Below, piece after piece: positions 1-8,172 of a stretch of DNA of 64,000 nucleotides (the first letter of the stretch is position 1; each line of letters opens with the position of its first letter). A program made the translations under genes and the position numbers. The stretch is from NCBI RefSeq assembly GCF_030815855.1, contig NZ_JAUSXG010000001.1, positions 1-64,000 of the forward strand, in the 5' to 3' direction. The notes under the pieces were generated by a model that saw nothing but the letters and a program-made list of their open reading frames with translations, had not been told where the DNA came from and did not search any database. This DNA is from Variovorax paradoxus. GTDB lineage: Bacteria > Pseudomonadota > Gammaproteobacteria > Burkholderiales > Burkholderiaceae_C.

Positions 1-18
1 TTTTTCTTTTGGAGCTTT

Positions 19-54
19 AAAAAAGCGCACCGTCTTTCGATGGTGCGCTTTTTT
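19..54. terminator. Bidirectional intrinsic terminator
   Basis: A GC-rich stem (GCGCACC at 25-31 with GGTGCGC at 42-48) is flanked by an A run on the left and a T run on the right, so it can form a hairpin with a U tract in either direction. It lies just past the end of the minus-strand hydrolase gene that stops at 72, and probably also serves a gene to the left of the window. Confidence 0.85.
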
Positions 55-71
55 ATTTCAGAAGAGCAAGG

Positions 72-1001
72 TCAGATGTTGCGGATGAAAGACGAGTCCA
101 TCTCGGCCGCTCCTGCGGCGATCAATTCCGCCAAGATGTCTTCGGCCAGCCGACCCGGCTCCGTCTCGGCGAAGAAGCGCGAGCGAATGATTTCGAGATA
201 TGACGCGTCCAGAAGCCAGGCTGACCACTCGTCCAGAGTGATCGACTGCACCTCCAGCAGCTTGAATTTCATCAGTACCTTGATGGCATGCCGTGCGTGC
301 TTTGCGGGATCGCGCTGAAGACCATCGAGCCGGCGACGCGCAGTGCCCAAGGCTTTCTCGACTTCATTGAAGACACGGCCGTGCCCTGGAATTACCTGCT
401 GCGGTGCCAGCGTTTCGATCCGATCCAGAGTTGCAGCCACATCCCCGAAAGACGGCTCGCCCGCGAGTTCGGGAAAGGCAACACCAAACCCGTTCTCCCA
501 CAAGGCGTCTGCCGAGATGAGCGTGCGCGAAACGGGTTCGAACAGGATGATCGAATGAGGGTCGTGACCCGGGGCCCCATGCACTTGCCATGACCGGTCG
601 CCAAGCACGCACTCCGTGCCTGGCCGCAGCAAGCTGGTGAATCCGAACTTCGGACAGATCTGCCCTGTCGCAAGAAAGCTCAAACCACGTTCGTCCCAGC
701 GTTCGACCAGCGCCGCCTCCCCCGGTGGAATCTCGGTCCGAACATCCGGATAACGCCGCTGCAGGGCCGCATTGCCGCCACAGTGGTCGCTGTGCAGATG
801 CGTATTCAGGATCCGGTCGAGCGGGCGGCCTCCCAGGGCCGATTCGACGAGTGCCAAGGTCTGATCGGCATGCGTGGCATACCCGGTGTCGACCAGCGAG
901 GCCTCATCGGTCCCGATGAACAGGATGTTGTTCGAGGAAAGCCAGCCGCGCTCGAAGACGATGAGATTCGCCGGCAGCCCGGACGCGGCGGGCCCGCTCA
1001 T
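72..1001 (-). CDS. MBL-fold metallo-hydrolase
   Basis: A 309-residue metallo-beta-lactamase-fold hydrolase, probably cytoplasmic since no signal peptide is seen. The zinc motif HLHSDH lies at residues 68-73 (H68, H70, D72, H73), followed by a GHD motif, an SAD motif and a late PGHGR histidine, all expected of the fold. I chose the ATG at 1001 because it follows the stop of the upstream acyl-CoA ligase by one base (TGACATG), which implies translational coupling; an earlier start would read into that gene. The pairing suggests it may act on a thioester or ester linked to fatty-acid metabolism, but the substrate is not shown by sequence. Confidence 0.88.
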   Translation of the reverse strand: MSGPAASGLPANLIVFERGWLSSNNILFIGTDEASLVDTGYATHADQTLALVESALGGRPLDRILNTHLHSDHCGGNAALQRRYPDVRTEIPPGEAALVERWDERGLSFLATGQICPKFGFTSLLRPGTECVLGDRSWQVHGAPGHDPHSIILFEPVSRTLISADALWENGFGVAFPELAGEPSFGDVAATLDRIETLAPQQVIPGHGRVFNEVEKALGTARRRLDGLQRDPAKHARHAIKVLMKFKLLEVQSITLDEWSAWLLDASYLEIIRSRFFAETEPGRLAEDILAELIAAGAAEMDSSFIRNI

Positions 1002-1002
1002 G

Positions 1003-2697
1003 TCATGCGCTCGCGGTGGTGCGCAGCTCGCGCCGCAGGATCTTCCCAACGTTTGTCTTCGGCAAGGAATCCCGGAACTCGATGTGCTTGGGCCGCTTGT
1101 AGCCCGTGAGCTGCCCGTTGCAGTACTGCAGCACGGCTTCTTCGGTCAGCGCCGCGTCCCGTCGCACGACAAACACCTTGATGGCCTCGCCCTGCTTTTC
1201 GTCGGGCACGCCGACAGCGGCGCATTCGACGACGCCGGGGCACAGCGAAATCACATTCTCCAGTTCGTTTGGAAAGACATTGAAGCCACTCACCAGGATC
1301 ATGTCCTTCTTGCGGTCGACGATGCGGCTGTAGCCGTCTTCCTGCATGAGGGCGATGTCGCCGGTGCGCATGAATCCGTCTGCCGTGAAGGCGGCCGCCG
1401 TTTCGGCCGGCTGGTTGTAGTAGCCGGTCATCACGTTCGGGCCCTTGATGCAAAGCTCGCCTGCTGTGCCGATGGGCAGGGAGTTTCCTTCGTCGTCCTT
1501 GATCGCAATCTCGATGCTCGGCAGCGGCAAGCCGATGGTGCCCGTGAACTTTGTGTTCGACACCGGATTGTTCGTACCGATCGCACAGGTTTCGCTCATC
1601 CCCCAGCCTTCGATCATCGGACAGCCGGTGGCCTCGAACCACCGCTGTGCGGTGCCCTCCGACGCGGCCATTCCGCCTGCCTGCGACACGAACAACGTTG
1701 AAAAATCGATCGACTTGAACTCGGGGTGCATCAACAGCGCATTGAACAGCGTGTTCACTGCCGGCAGCATGTGGAACGGCCGCTTCTTGAGCACCGCGAT
1801 GAACTTGCTGAAGTCGCGCGGATTGGGAATCAGCGTCATGTGCGAGCCTTGGCGGATGACAAGCAGGCAGAGCGTCAGCGCGAAGATGTGATACAGCGGC
1901 AATGCCGCGATGCTGTTGACCTTCGACAGATCGCCCGCCCGCGATAGCGCAGGCGTGAACCAGGCCTCCGCCTGCAGGGTCGCCGCGACGATGTTGCGGT
2001 GGGTCAGCACCGCGCCCTTGGACAGACCCGTCGTGCCGCCGGTGTACTGCAGGAAGGCGATGGAATCGAGCGTGCTCTGATCTGGTCCCAAGGTCCGTCC
2101 GCGTCCCTCGGCGATCACCTTGGAGAACGGCGTGACCGTGCGGCCATCGCTCAGCGGCAGCTTGTAGGGCGGAACCATCTTCGCCAGGTGGCGAACCGCG
2201 ATCGTGATCCAGGCTCCATAGAACCCCCCCAACAGATCGCCCATCGACGTGACGACCACATGCTTGACCGGCGTGCGCTCGATCACCTGCTCCAAAGTCG
2301 CGGCGAAGTTCTCGAGGATGACGATGGCCGTGGCGCCGGAATCCTTCAGCTGATGCTCGAGCTCGCGCGCCGTGTAGAGCGGATTGACGTTGACGCAGGT
2401 ATAGCCCGCCCGAAGCACGCCGCACATCGTGACCGCGAACTGGGGCACGTTGGGCAGCATGATGGCGACCCGCGCGCCTGGCTCGAGGCCGAGCGACTGG
2501 AGCCACGCGCCCAGCGCCTTCGACAAAGTGTCGAGCTCCCCGTACGACATCCAGCGCTCCATGCACACCGAGAAGGGCCGTTCGGCGTAGCGGCCGAAGG
2601 CTTCGTCGAACATATGGCTCAGAGACCCGTACTGCTCGGGATGGATCTCGTGCGGCACGTCGGCCGGATAGTTGGGGGGTCGCGCGGATGTCTGCAT
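1003..2697 (-). CDS. Long-chain fatty acid-CoA ligase (FadD type)
   Basis: A 564-residue ANL-superfamily ligase that activates a fatty acid to its CoA thioester through an acyl-adenylate. The adenylate-forming P-loop YTGGTTGLSKG is at residues 218-228, the A5-type motif GWGMSET is in the middle third, and the C-terminal K-containing RxxxGKILRREL tail is present. The start at 2697 is supported by AAGGAG seven bases upstream; an in-frame start 39 bases earlier lacks this. It is followed within one base by a metallo-hydrolase gene. The overall pattern matches FadD closely; chain-length preference cannot be read from the sequence. Confidence 0.92.
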   Translation of the reverse strand: MQTSARPPNYPADVPHEIHPEQYGSLSHMFDEAFGRYAERPFSVCMERWMSYGELDTLSKALGAWLQSLGLEPGARVAIMLPNVPQFAVTMCGVLRAGYTCVNVNPLYTARELEHQLKDSGATAIVILENFAATLEQVIERTPVKHVVVTSMGDLLGGFYGAWITIAVRHLAKMVPPYKLPLSDGRTVTPFSKVIAEGRGRTLGPDQSTLDSIAFLQYTGGTTGLSKGAVLTHRNIVAATLQAEAWFTPALSRAGDLSKVNSIAALPLYHIFALTLCLLVIRQGSHMTLIPNPRDFSKFIAVLKKRPFHMLPAVNTLFNALLMHPEFKSIDFSTLFVSQAGGMAASEGTAQRWFEATGCPMIEGWGMSETCAIGTNNPVSNTKFTGTIGLPLPSIEIAIKDDEGNSLPIGTAGELCIKGPNVMTGYYNQPAETAAAFTADGFMRTGDIALMQEDGYSRIVDRKKDMILVSGFNVFPNELENVISLCPGVVECAAVGVPDEKQGEAIKVFVVRRDAALTEEAVLQYCNGQLTGYKRPKHIEFRDSLPKTNVGKILRRELRTTASA

Positions 2698-2772
2698 GCA
2701 AGCTCCTTTTGCGCGGATTGTGGGAGCCAGATGCATCCCGCCGCCAGCGGGCTTGTCCTAGGAGCGGAGCAG

Positions 2773-2796
2773 GCGCTGTCGCGCACGCGATAGCGC
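2773..2796 (-). terminator. Hairpin after phhA, possible terminator
   Basis: An 11-base inverted repeat (GCGCTGTCGCG at 2773-2783 and CGCGATAGCGC at 2786-2796) with one imperfect pair lies 21 bases beyond the phhA stop. It has no T tract, so it may be a weak or Rho-assisted end, or only a mRNA 3' hairpin. The rest of the 119-base gap holds the ribosome binding site of the acyl-CoA ligase. Confidence 0.4.
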
Positions 2797-2816
2797 GCAG
2801 CCCGCGAGGAGCATTC

Positions 2817-3698
2817 TCAGGCCTTGCCGGACTCGCCCGGCAGCAGCACCCCGGCCGGAATGTCAGGCGCCACCTCGAGCGCGCGGTAGAGAGGCGTGAA
2901 GTCCGGCGCCGTGAGCTCGAACAACTGCGCAAAACTCTCGATCACGAAGTAGTTGCTTTGGTACGTGTCGATCTTGTAGCGCGTGCGCATGGTCCGCAGC
3001 AGGTCGAGCGGCAGCCGGTGCGGTTCGTTGCTGCGCACCGCGTGCTGCAATTCGCCGACGGAACTCAGGATGCCGGCGCCGTAGGCGCGCAGGCCGTCGG
3101 CTTGCCGGATCAGCCCGAACTCCACCGTGTACCAATACAGGCGCGCGAGCTTCTCGCCCGCACCCAGTTCGTGCGCCTTGATGCCGCCTTCGCCATAGCG
3201 CTGCACGTAGTCCGCAAAGGTCGGGTCGAACAGCATCGGCACATGGCCGAACAGGTCGTGGAACACATCGGGCTCGACGATGTAGTTGAACTCCTCGGGC
3301 TTGCGGATCCAGTCGGTCACCGGAAACTTGCGGTTCGCCAGCAAGGTGAAGAACGGTAGCTCGGGAATCAGCCCCGGCACCGCGACGATTTCCCAACCGG
3401 TGGCGCGATGCAGCCGTTCGTTGATTTCCTCGAAGCGAGGAATGTGGTCCTTCACGCCCAGCGACGGCAGGGCCTTGATGAACGCATCGCAAGCCAGCCC
3501 CGGCAACTGCGCCGCCTGCCGCTCGTAGAGCCGCTTGTAGGTGTCATGGTCGGCCGGCGTGTAGCTGGCCCAGTCCTGCGGGCAGGTGTAGTCGGCATGC
3601 ACCGCGCCGCCGCGGGAGTAGTCGCCGCGCGGCGGGCGATCCGAAGCGCCGTAAACGGCAGGTTTGACAGCAGCAGTGGCGGCGGCAAGGGTGTCCAT
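2817..3698 (-). CDS. phhA: Phenylalanine 4-monooxygenase
   Basis: A 293-residue, non-heme iron, pterin-dependent aromatic amino acid hydroxylase converting phenylalanine to tyrosine in the cytoplasm. The iron-binding motif HDLFGHVP gives H147 and H152, and E193 in YWYTVEFGL is the third ligand. The length matches the single-domain bacterial enzyme without the regulatory ACT domain of mammals. It is the last gene of a minus-strand operon after hpd and a PheC-like gene (16-base gap). Together they send phenylalanine through tyrosine and 4-hydroxyphenylpyruvate towards homogentisate. I see no pterin-recycling dehydratase (phhB) next to it. Confidence 0.96.
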   Translation of the reverse strand: MDTLAAATAAVKPAVYGASDRPPRGDYSRGGAVHADYTCPQDWASYTPADHDTYKRLYERQAAQLPGLACDAFIKALPSLGVKDHIPRFEEINERLHRATGWEIVAVPGLIPELPFFTLLANRKFPVTDWIRKPEEFNYIVEPDVFHDLFGHVPMLFDPTFADYVQRYGEGGIKAHELGAGEKLARLYWYTVEFGLIRQADGLRAYGAGILSSVGELQHAVRSNEPHRLPLDLLRTMRTRYKIDTYQSNYFVIESFAQLFELTAPDFTPLYRALEVAPDIPAGVLLPGESGKA

Positions 3699-3714
3699 GG
3701 AAAGTGCTCTCTGG

Positions 3715-4509
3715 TTATTTGAGCCAGTGGTTCATCACGCGCTGAAAGTCGCCGCCGGCTTGCTGCAGATGCAGCCATTGGTCGACATAAGCCTTGAAGG
3801 TCACGTCGTCGCGCGGCAGCATCCACGCCATTTCGCCGTACTGCAATGGCTTCTCGGGATTGATGGCGCAGAGCCCGGGCTTGAGCTTTTGCTGCGTGAT
3901 GGCTTCCGCGGACTCGGTCACGAAGACATCGGCGCGGTCGGCAAGGATCTCGTCGAAGATCGTCACGTTCTCGCCGTGCAGCGTGAGCTTGGCCTGCTTG
4001 AAGTTCGCGCGTGCGAAGCGCTCGTTGCTGCCGCCCGGATTGAAGATGACCCGGGTCGAAGGCTTGTCGATGTCGGCCACGCTCTGGTACTTGGCCACGT
4101 CGGCGCAGCGTGCAATCGGTGCCTTGCCGTTCACCATGTAAGGCGCGCTGAAGAAGGCGCGCTTCTGCCGGTCGGTGGTCACCGAAACGCCGCCGACCGC
4201 CACGTCGCACTTGCCGGCCGTGAGGTCGGGCAGCAGGTTCGCCCACGTGGTCTTGACCCACTCGGGCTTGGCTCCGAGGCTGGTGCTGAAACCTGTCATG
4301 AGATCGACGTCGATGCCTTCGAACGTCCCGTCGGCTTTCTGAAAGCTGAAAGGCTTGTAGTCGCCCGGTGTGCAGATGCGCAGCACGGCGGCCTTCTGCA
4401 CAGTGTCCAGGTGCGACACGGCCGCAGGGGCGGGCGGCGCCATCGCGCAACCGGAAAGAACGGCCGCGGCCGCGGTGAGGGTCAGGCCGATCGAAAACGT
4501 GCTGTGCAT
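3715..4509 (-). CDS. pheC: PheC-like secreted cyclohexadienyl dehydratase or amino-acid-binding lipoprotein
   Basis: A 264-residue SBP_bac_3-fold protein with a lipoprotein signal peptide (lipobox LSGC, lipidated C21). It resembles Pseudomonas PheC, a periplasmic cyclohexadienyl dehydratase that evolved from a solute-binding protein. Shared features by recall include GDYKPFS near 49-55, W89 in the TTWANL segment, FNPGGSNERFARAN at 156-169 and E202 in TESAEA, at the place of the PheC catalytic Glu. Such a dehydratase would turn prephenate to phenylpyruvate or arogenate to phenylalanine. The start at 4509 has AGGAG upstream. It lies between hpd and phhA with no permease or ATPase gene nearby, which favours an enzyme over a transporter component. 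A plain phenylalanine-binding protein remains possible. Confidence 0.7.
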   Translation of the reverse strand: MHSTFSIGLTLTAAAAVLSGCAMAPPAPAAVSHLDTVQKAAVLRICTPGDYKPFSFQKADGTFEGIDVDLMTGFSTSLGAKPEWVKTTWANLLPDLTAGKCDVAVGGVSVTTDRQKRAFFSAPYMVNGKAPIARCADVAKYQSVADIDKPSTRVIFNPGGSNERFARANFKQAKLTLHGENVTIFDEILADRADVFVTESAEAITQQKLKPGLCAINPEKPLQYGEMAWMLPRDDVTFKAYVDQWLHLQQAGGDFQRVMNHWLK

Positions 4510-4541
4510 GGAGGCTCCTGGGCAATGAAAAAAAGAGGCGC

Positions 4542-5669
4542 TTATTTTGGGGCCGTCAGCACGCCACGCCGCATCTGGTCGAGCTCGATGCTCTCGAACA
4601 GCGCCTTGAAGTTGCCGTTGCCGAAGCCGTCGTCGCCCTTGCGCTGAATGAACTCGAAGAAGATCGGACCGAGCTGGTTCTCGCTGAAGATCTGCAGCAG
4701 CAGCGCGTCCTTCTTGCCGTCGATCAGGATCTTGCGCTTCTGCAGCTCGGACACGCTTTCGCCATGGCCGGGAATGCGCTTGTCGACCAGTTCGTAATAC
4801 GTGTCGATGGTGTCGAGCAATGTCACGCCCTTGGCGCGCAGCGCATCGACGGTCTCGTACAGGTTGTCCGAGCCCATCGCGATGTGCTGGATGCCTTCGC
4901 CGCGGTACATGTCCAGGTACTCCTGGATCTGGCCCGCCTGCTCCTTCCCCTCTTCGTTGATCGGGATGCGGATCTTGCCGCAGGGGCTGGTCATGGCCTT
5001 GCTCTTCACGCCCGTCACCTGGCCTTCGATGTCGAAGTACTTGATCTCGCGGAAGTTGAAGAGCTTCTCGTAGAAGCCGGCCCACACATTCATCCGGCCC
5101 CGGTACACGTTGTGCGTGAGGTGGTCGATGTAGGTGAGGCCGTTGCCCTTGGGCGCGAGCGCATCCTGAGAGGCAACGTCCGGCAGCGGCTCGAAGTCGA
5201 CGTCGTAGAAGCCGATGTTCCCGATGTCGCCCGGCTTCGCGCCGTTCTTGCCGGGCCAGCGGTCGACCAGGTAGATCAGGCTGTCGCCGATGCCCTTGAT
5301 GGCGGGAATATTCAGCTCGCCGGGCCCGGCCTTGTCGGCAAAGCCCCAGGCACCCAGCGAAATCGCGCGCTCGTAGGCCTGCTTGGCATCCTGCACGCGG
5401 AAAGCGATGGCGCAGACGCTCGGGCCGTGCTCGCGTGCGAAGCGCTGCGCGAACGAGTCAGGCTCGGCATTCACGATGAAGTTGATCGTGCCTTGGCGGT
5501 ACAGCAGCACGTTCTTGTGGCGGTGCTTGGCCACCGCTGTGAAGCCCATGCGCTCGAACACCTGGCCCATGGCGACCGGATCCGGCGCCGCGTATTCGAT
5601 GAATTCGAAGCCGTCGGTCCCCATCGGGTTGTCCCAGGGCGTGAAGGCGGGGGCGTCGGTATGGCTCAT
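4542..5669 (-). CDS. hpd: 4-hydroxyphenylpyruvate dioxygenase
   Basis: A 374-residue Fe(II) dioxygenase that converts 4-hydroxyphenylpyruvate to homogentisate. The three iron ligands of the C-terminal vicinal-oxygen-chelate domain are visible: H183 (IDHLTHN), H262 (QHIAMGS) and E339 ([14 protein letters not shown]), and the C-terminal KALFES tail is conserved. The start at 5669 has GGAG nine bases upstream. It is the first gene of the hpd-pheC-phhA operon and is divergent from an Lrp-family regulator. The downstream homogentisate genes (hmgA, fumarylacetoacetase) are not in the window. Confidence 0.96.
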   Translation of the reverse strand: MSHTDAPAFTPWDNPMGTDGFEFIEYAAPDPVAMGQVFERMGFTAVAKHRHKNVLLYRQGTINFIVNAEPDSFAQRFAREHGPSVCAIAFRVQDAKQAYERAISLGAWGFADKAGPGELNIPAIKGIGDSLIYLVDRWPGKNGAKPGDIGNIGFYDVDFEPLPDVASQDALAPKGNGLTYIDHLTHNVYRGRMNVWAGFYEKLFNFREIKYFDIEGQVTGVKSKAMTSPCGKIRIPINEEGKEQAGQIQEYLDMYRGEGIQHIAMGSDNLYETVDALRAKGVTLLDTIDTYYELVDKRIPGHGESVSELQKRKILIDGKKDALLLQIFSENQLGPIFFEFIQRKGDDGFGNGNFKALFESIELDQMRRGVLTAPK

Positions 5670-5836
5670 GGGTGGGTCTCCAGAAGTGGGTTCGAGTGGC
5701 AAGAAATTGCGGTCGGAAAACGAAAAAGCACGCGAAAGCGGCCTTTGCAGCAATGTAGGGCGGATGCCACTCATGTTTTCAGCGTTGTTGGGCGCTGCGG
5801 GTGGTCATGACGCAGTAAAACTGCAAAAATACAGAC
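5670..5836. promoter_or_regulatory. Divergent hpd / lrp control region
   Basis: This 167-base region must hold both promoters and probably the Lrp operator. Next to the lrp start there is an inverted repeat GCAGTAAAACTGC at 5812-5824 (arms GCAGT/ACTGC, spacer AAA). It is AT-rich against a GC-rich background. No Shine-Dalgarno sequence precedes the lrp ATG. Binding is inferred from position, not shown. Confidence 0.45.
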
Positions 5837-6310
5837 ATGGAAGCACTCGACAAGATTGATCGGCTCATATTGCGCACGCTGCAAGCAGACGGGCGTGCCA
5901 CCTACGACCAGATCGCGGAGCAGGTCAGCCTTTCCCCCAGCGCCGTGCTCAGGCGGGTCAAACGGCTGGAAGAAAGCGGTGTGATCGACCGCTACGTGGC
6001 GCTCGTTCGCCCGGAGGTCATCGGCCTTGGCCTCACCGCCTACTTGAATGTGCGGCTCGAAAAGCACACCGAAAGCCACAAGCGCAACCCCATGGACCTG
6101 TTCCGGGCCAGCGTCCAGACCTGGCCCGAGGTGGTCGAATGCGCGGCGTTGACCGGGGAGATGGACTATCTCTTGCGCGTGGTGGTGGCCGACATGGGCC
6201 ACTACAGCCGCTTCATCATGGACACCCTGCTCAAGCACCCCAGCGTCGAAGACTGCAAGACCAGCTTCGTGCTCGACCGTGTCAAGGCCACAACGGCTGT
6301 ACCGGTTTAG
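5837..6310 (+). CDS. Lrp/AsnC family transcriptional regulator
   Basis: A 157-residue regulator with an N-terminal AsnC-type winged helix-turn-helix (about residues 5-55, ATYDQIAEQVSLSPSAVLRRVKRLEESG) and a C-terminal RAM/ligand-binding domain (about 70-145). These proteins form octamers and respond to amino acids. Its divergent position next to hpd-pheC-phhA makes it the likely phenylalanine- or tyrosine-responsive controller of that operon. The ATG has no clear ribosome binding site, so the message may be leaderless or poorly translated. Confidence 0.92.
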   Translation: MEALDKIDRLILRTLQADGRATYDQIAEQVSLSPSAVLRRVKRLEESGVIDRYVALVRPEVIGLGLTAYLNVRLEKHTESHKRNPMDLFRASVQTWPEVVECAALTGEMDYLLRVVVADMGHYSRFIMDTLLKHPSVEDCKTSFVLDRVKATTAVPV

Positions 6311-6385
6311 CAACGGGTTCGTTGCTCGAATCACACGCGATTTGGTATTGGTTCACAAATGACAACCGGAAGTACCCGTTCGGAC

Positions 6386-6420
6386 TTGTTGATTAAGGGA
6401 AAACCCTTATATTTGAACCA
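6386..6420 (+). promoter_or_regulatory. Promoter with internal palindrome; probable leaderless start
   Basis: TTGTTG at 6386-6391 and TATATT at 6408-6413 are 16 bases apart, fitting a sigma-70 promoter. The spacer and the -10 edge contain the inverted repeat TAAGGGaaaaCCCTTA (6394-6409), well placed for a repressor. Transcription would begin about seven bases after the -10, at or next to the A of the ATG at 6420. The gene has no Shine-Dalgarno sequence. Confidence 0.55.
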
Positions 6421-7148
6421 TGCTCTCCGCCAAGACCCTGATTCAAGCGTCTCTCGGCCTCGGCTCTTTCCTGAAGGCGCCGATGGTTGAGGCGCAACCG
6501 CGCGCGACCCGCGCGCCCCAGCCCGTCATGGTGCCGATCCGCTCGATCGGCCCGCGCGAACGCGACCGCATCGCCCGCCATCTTCTGGCGCTGACCCCTC
6601 ATGACCGCTACTTGCGCTTCGGCTACGCCGCGTCGGACGAGCAGGTGCAGCGCTACGTCGACGGCCTCGACTTCGACCGCGACGAGCTCTTCGGCATCTA
6701 CAACCGCCGCCTCGACCTGATTGCCATGGCGCACCTGGCGTTCGCGCCGGACGACCAGCACAGCGACTGCGCCGAGTTCGGCGTGTCCGTGGCGGCGCAT
6801 GCGCGCGGCCGCGGCTACGGAGCCCGCCTGTTCGAGCGTGCCGTGGTCGTGGCGCGCAACGAAGGCGTGGGCATGCTCTTCATCCATGCGCTGAGCGAAA
6901 ACGCCGCCATGCTGAAGATCGCCCGCAACGCCGGCGCCACCGTGGTGCGCAGCGGCTCGGAGTCCGAGGCGCATCTGCAGCTGCCGAGCGCCACCTTCGA
7001 CAGCCGCATGAGCGAAATTGCGCTCGAGCACTACGCGGCGGTCGACTACCACCTCAAGACCCGCGCCAAGCAGTTCTGGGCCTTTCTCGCGAGCCTGCAG
7101 GAAGTGCGCAGCGGCATGAGGGACGCGCGCAGCAAGTCGGCCCCATAG
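6420..7148 (+). CDS. GNAT-family N-acetyltransferase domain protein
   Basis: A 242-residue protein with one GNAT domain (about residues 38-190). The acetyl-CoA pyrophosphate loop ARGRGYG at 128-134 follows the beta4 strand EFGVSV, and the FIHALSENAAMLKIARNAG segment is the usual motif B. The first 35 residues and the C-terminal 50 residues lie outside the domain and are unassigned. The substrate cannot be told from sequence; similar stand-alone proteins act on amino acids, small amines or proteins. It appears monocistronic, and the upstream palindromic promoter suggests dedicated regulation. Confidence 0.82.
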   Translation: MLSAKTLIQASLGLGSFLKAPMVEAQPRATRAPQPVMVPIRSIGPRERDRIARHLLALTPHDRYLRFGYAASDEQVQRYVDGLDFDRDELFGIYNRRLDLIAMAHLAFAPDDQHSDCAEFGVSVAAHARGRGYGARLFERAVVVARNEGVGMLFIHALSENAAMLKIARNAGATVVRSGSESEAHLQLPSATFDSRMSEIALEHYAAVDYHLKTRAKQFWAFLASLQEVRSGMRDARSKSAP

Positions 7149-7293
7149 GGGCGCCGCTGGCCGTTGCAGGCGCAGCTCTCCGGGCGGTTTCGGCGGCGGC
7201 TGGATTTGTTTCTTTCCGTGGCGGAATTGCCGGGGGTAGAGCCTGTCACACGCAATCCGGTATCCTTGTATCTCTTCAACTACGCCTCCCGCA

Positions 7294-8172
7294 GTGGCCG
7301 AACCTCACCCTGAACGCGCACCCGTCGAACGGGAAGACAAGCGCGGCTTTCTCCAGAAACTGGCCGAATTCATCCACCCCGGTCCCGACTCGCGCGACGA
7401 GTTGATCGAAACCTTGGCCGACGCCGAGGACAACGAGGTGATCGGCGCCGAATCGCGCGTGATGCTCGAAGGCGTGCTGCGCATGGCCGACATGACGGCC
7501 GGCGACGTGATGGTGGCCGCCCCGCGCATGGACCTGGTGAACATCGACGCGCCGTTCGACGCGTTGCTGCATCTGGTCATCGACACCGCGCACTCGCGCT
7601 TTCCGGTGTACGAGGGCGAAAAAGAAAACATCATCGGCATCCTGCTCGCGAAAGACCTGCTCAAGCTGCAACGCGCGCCGGGGCTCAACATCCGCGCGCT
7701 GCTGCGCCCGGCCACCTTCGTGCCCGAAAGCAAGGGCCTGAACGACCTGCTGCGCGAGTTCCGCGGCAACCGCAACCACCTGGCCATCGTCATCGACGAG
7801 TTCGGCCGTGTGGCCGGCCTCATCACCATCGAGGACGTGCTCGAGCAGATCGTCGGCGAAATCGAAGACGAGTTCGACATTGCCGAAGACGAGGGCGACA
7901 TCTTCGGCCTGGCCGACCACACCTACCGCGTCTCGGGCGACACGCCCATCGAGCGCGTGGCCGAGGCCTTCGGCATCACCTTCGACGAAGAACAGCTGAG
8001 CGAAGACTTCGACACCATCGGCGGCCTCATCGCGCACGAGATGGGCCACGTGCCCAAGCGAGGCGAACACCACGCCATCGGCGGCTTCGACTTCGTGGTG
8101 CTGCACACCAAGGGCGGCGCCGTGCGCTGGTTCAAGGTGTCCCCGGCCCGCGGCAGCGACGCGGCCGACTGA
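7294..8172 (+). CDS. corC: CorC/HlyC-type CBS-domain protein
   Basis: A 292-residue cytoplasmic protein with two CBS domains (about residues 60-190) and a C-terminal CorC_HlyC/transporter-associated domain (about 205-285). Family members are linked to magnesium and cobalt efflux and to membrane homeostasis. No transmembrane segment precedes the CBS pair, so this is the soluble CorC form. Translation starts at GTG 7294, without an obvious ribosome binding site. The stop overlaps the lnt start by one base (TGATG); corC (ybeX)-lnt adjacency is a widely conserved pair in proteobacteria. Confidence 0.92.
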   Translation: MAEPHPERAPVEREDKRGFLQKLAEFIHPGPDSRDELIETLADAEDNEVIGAESRVMLEGVLRMADMTAGDVMVAAPRMDLVNIDAPFDALLHLVIDTAHSRFPVYEGEKENIIGILLAKDLLKLQRAPGLNIRALLRPATFVPESKGLNDLLREFRGNRNHLAIVIDEFGRVAGLITIEDVLEQIVGEIEDEFDIAEDEGDIFGLADHTYRVSGDTPIERVAEAFGITFDEEQLSEDFDTIGGLIAHEMGHVPKRGEHHAIGGFDFVVLHTKGGAVRWFKVSPARGSDAAD

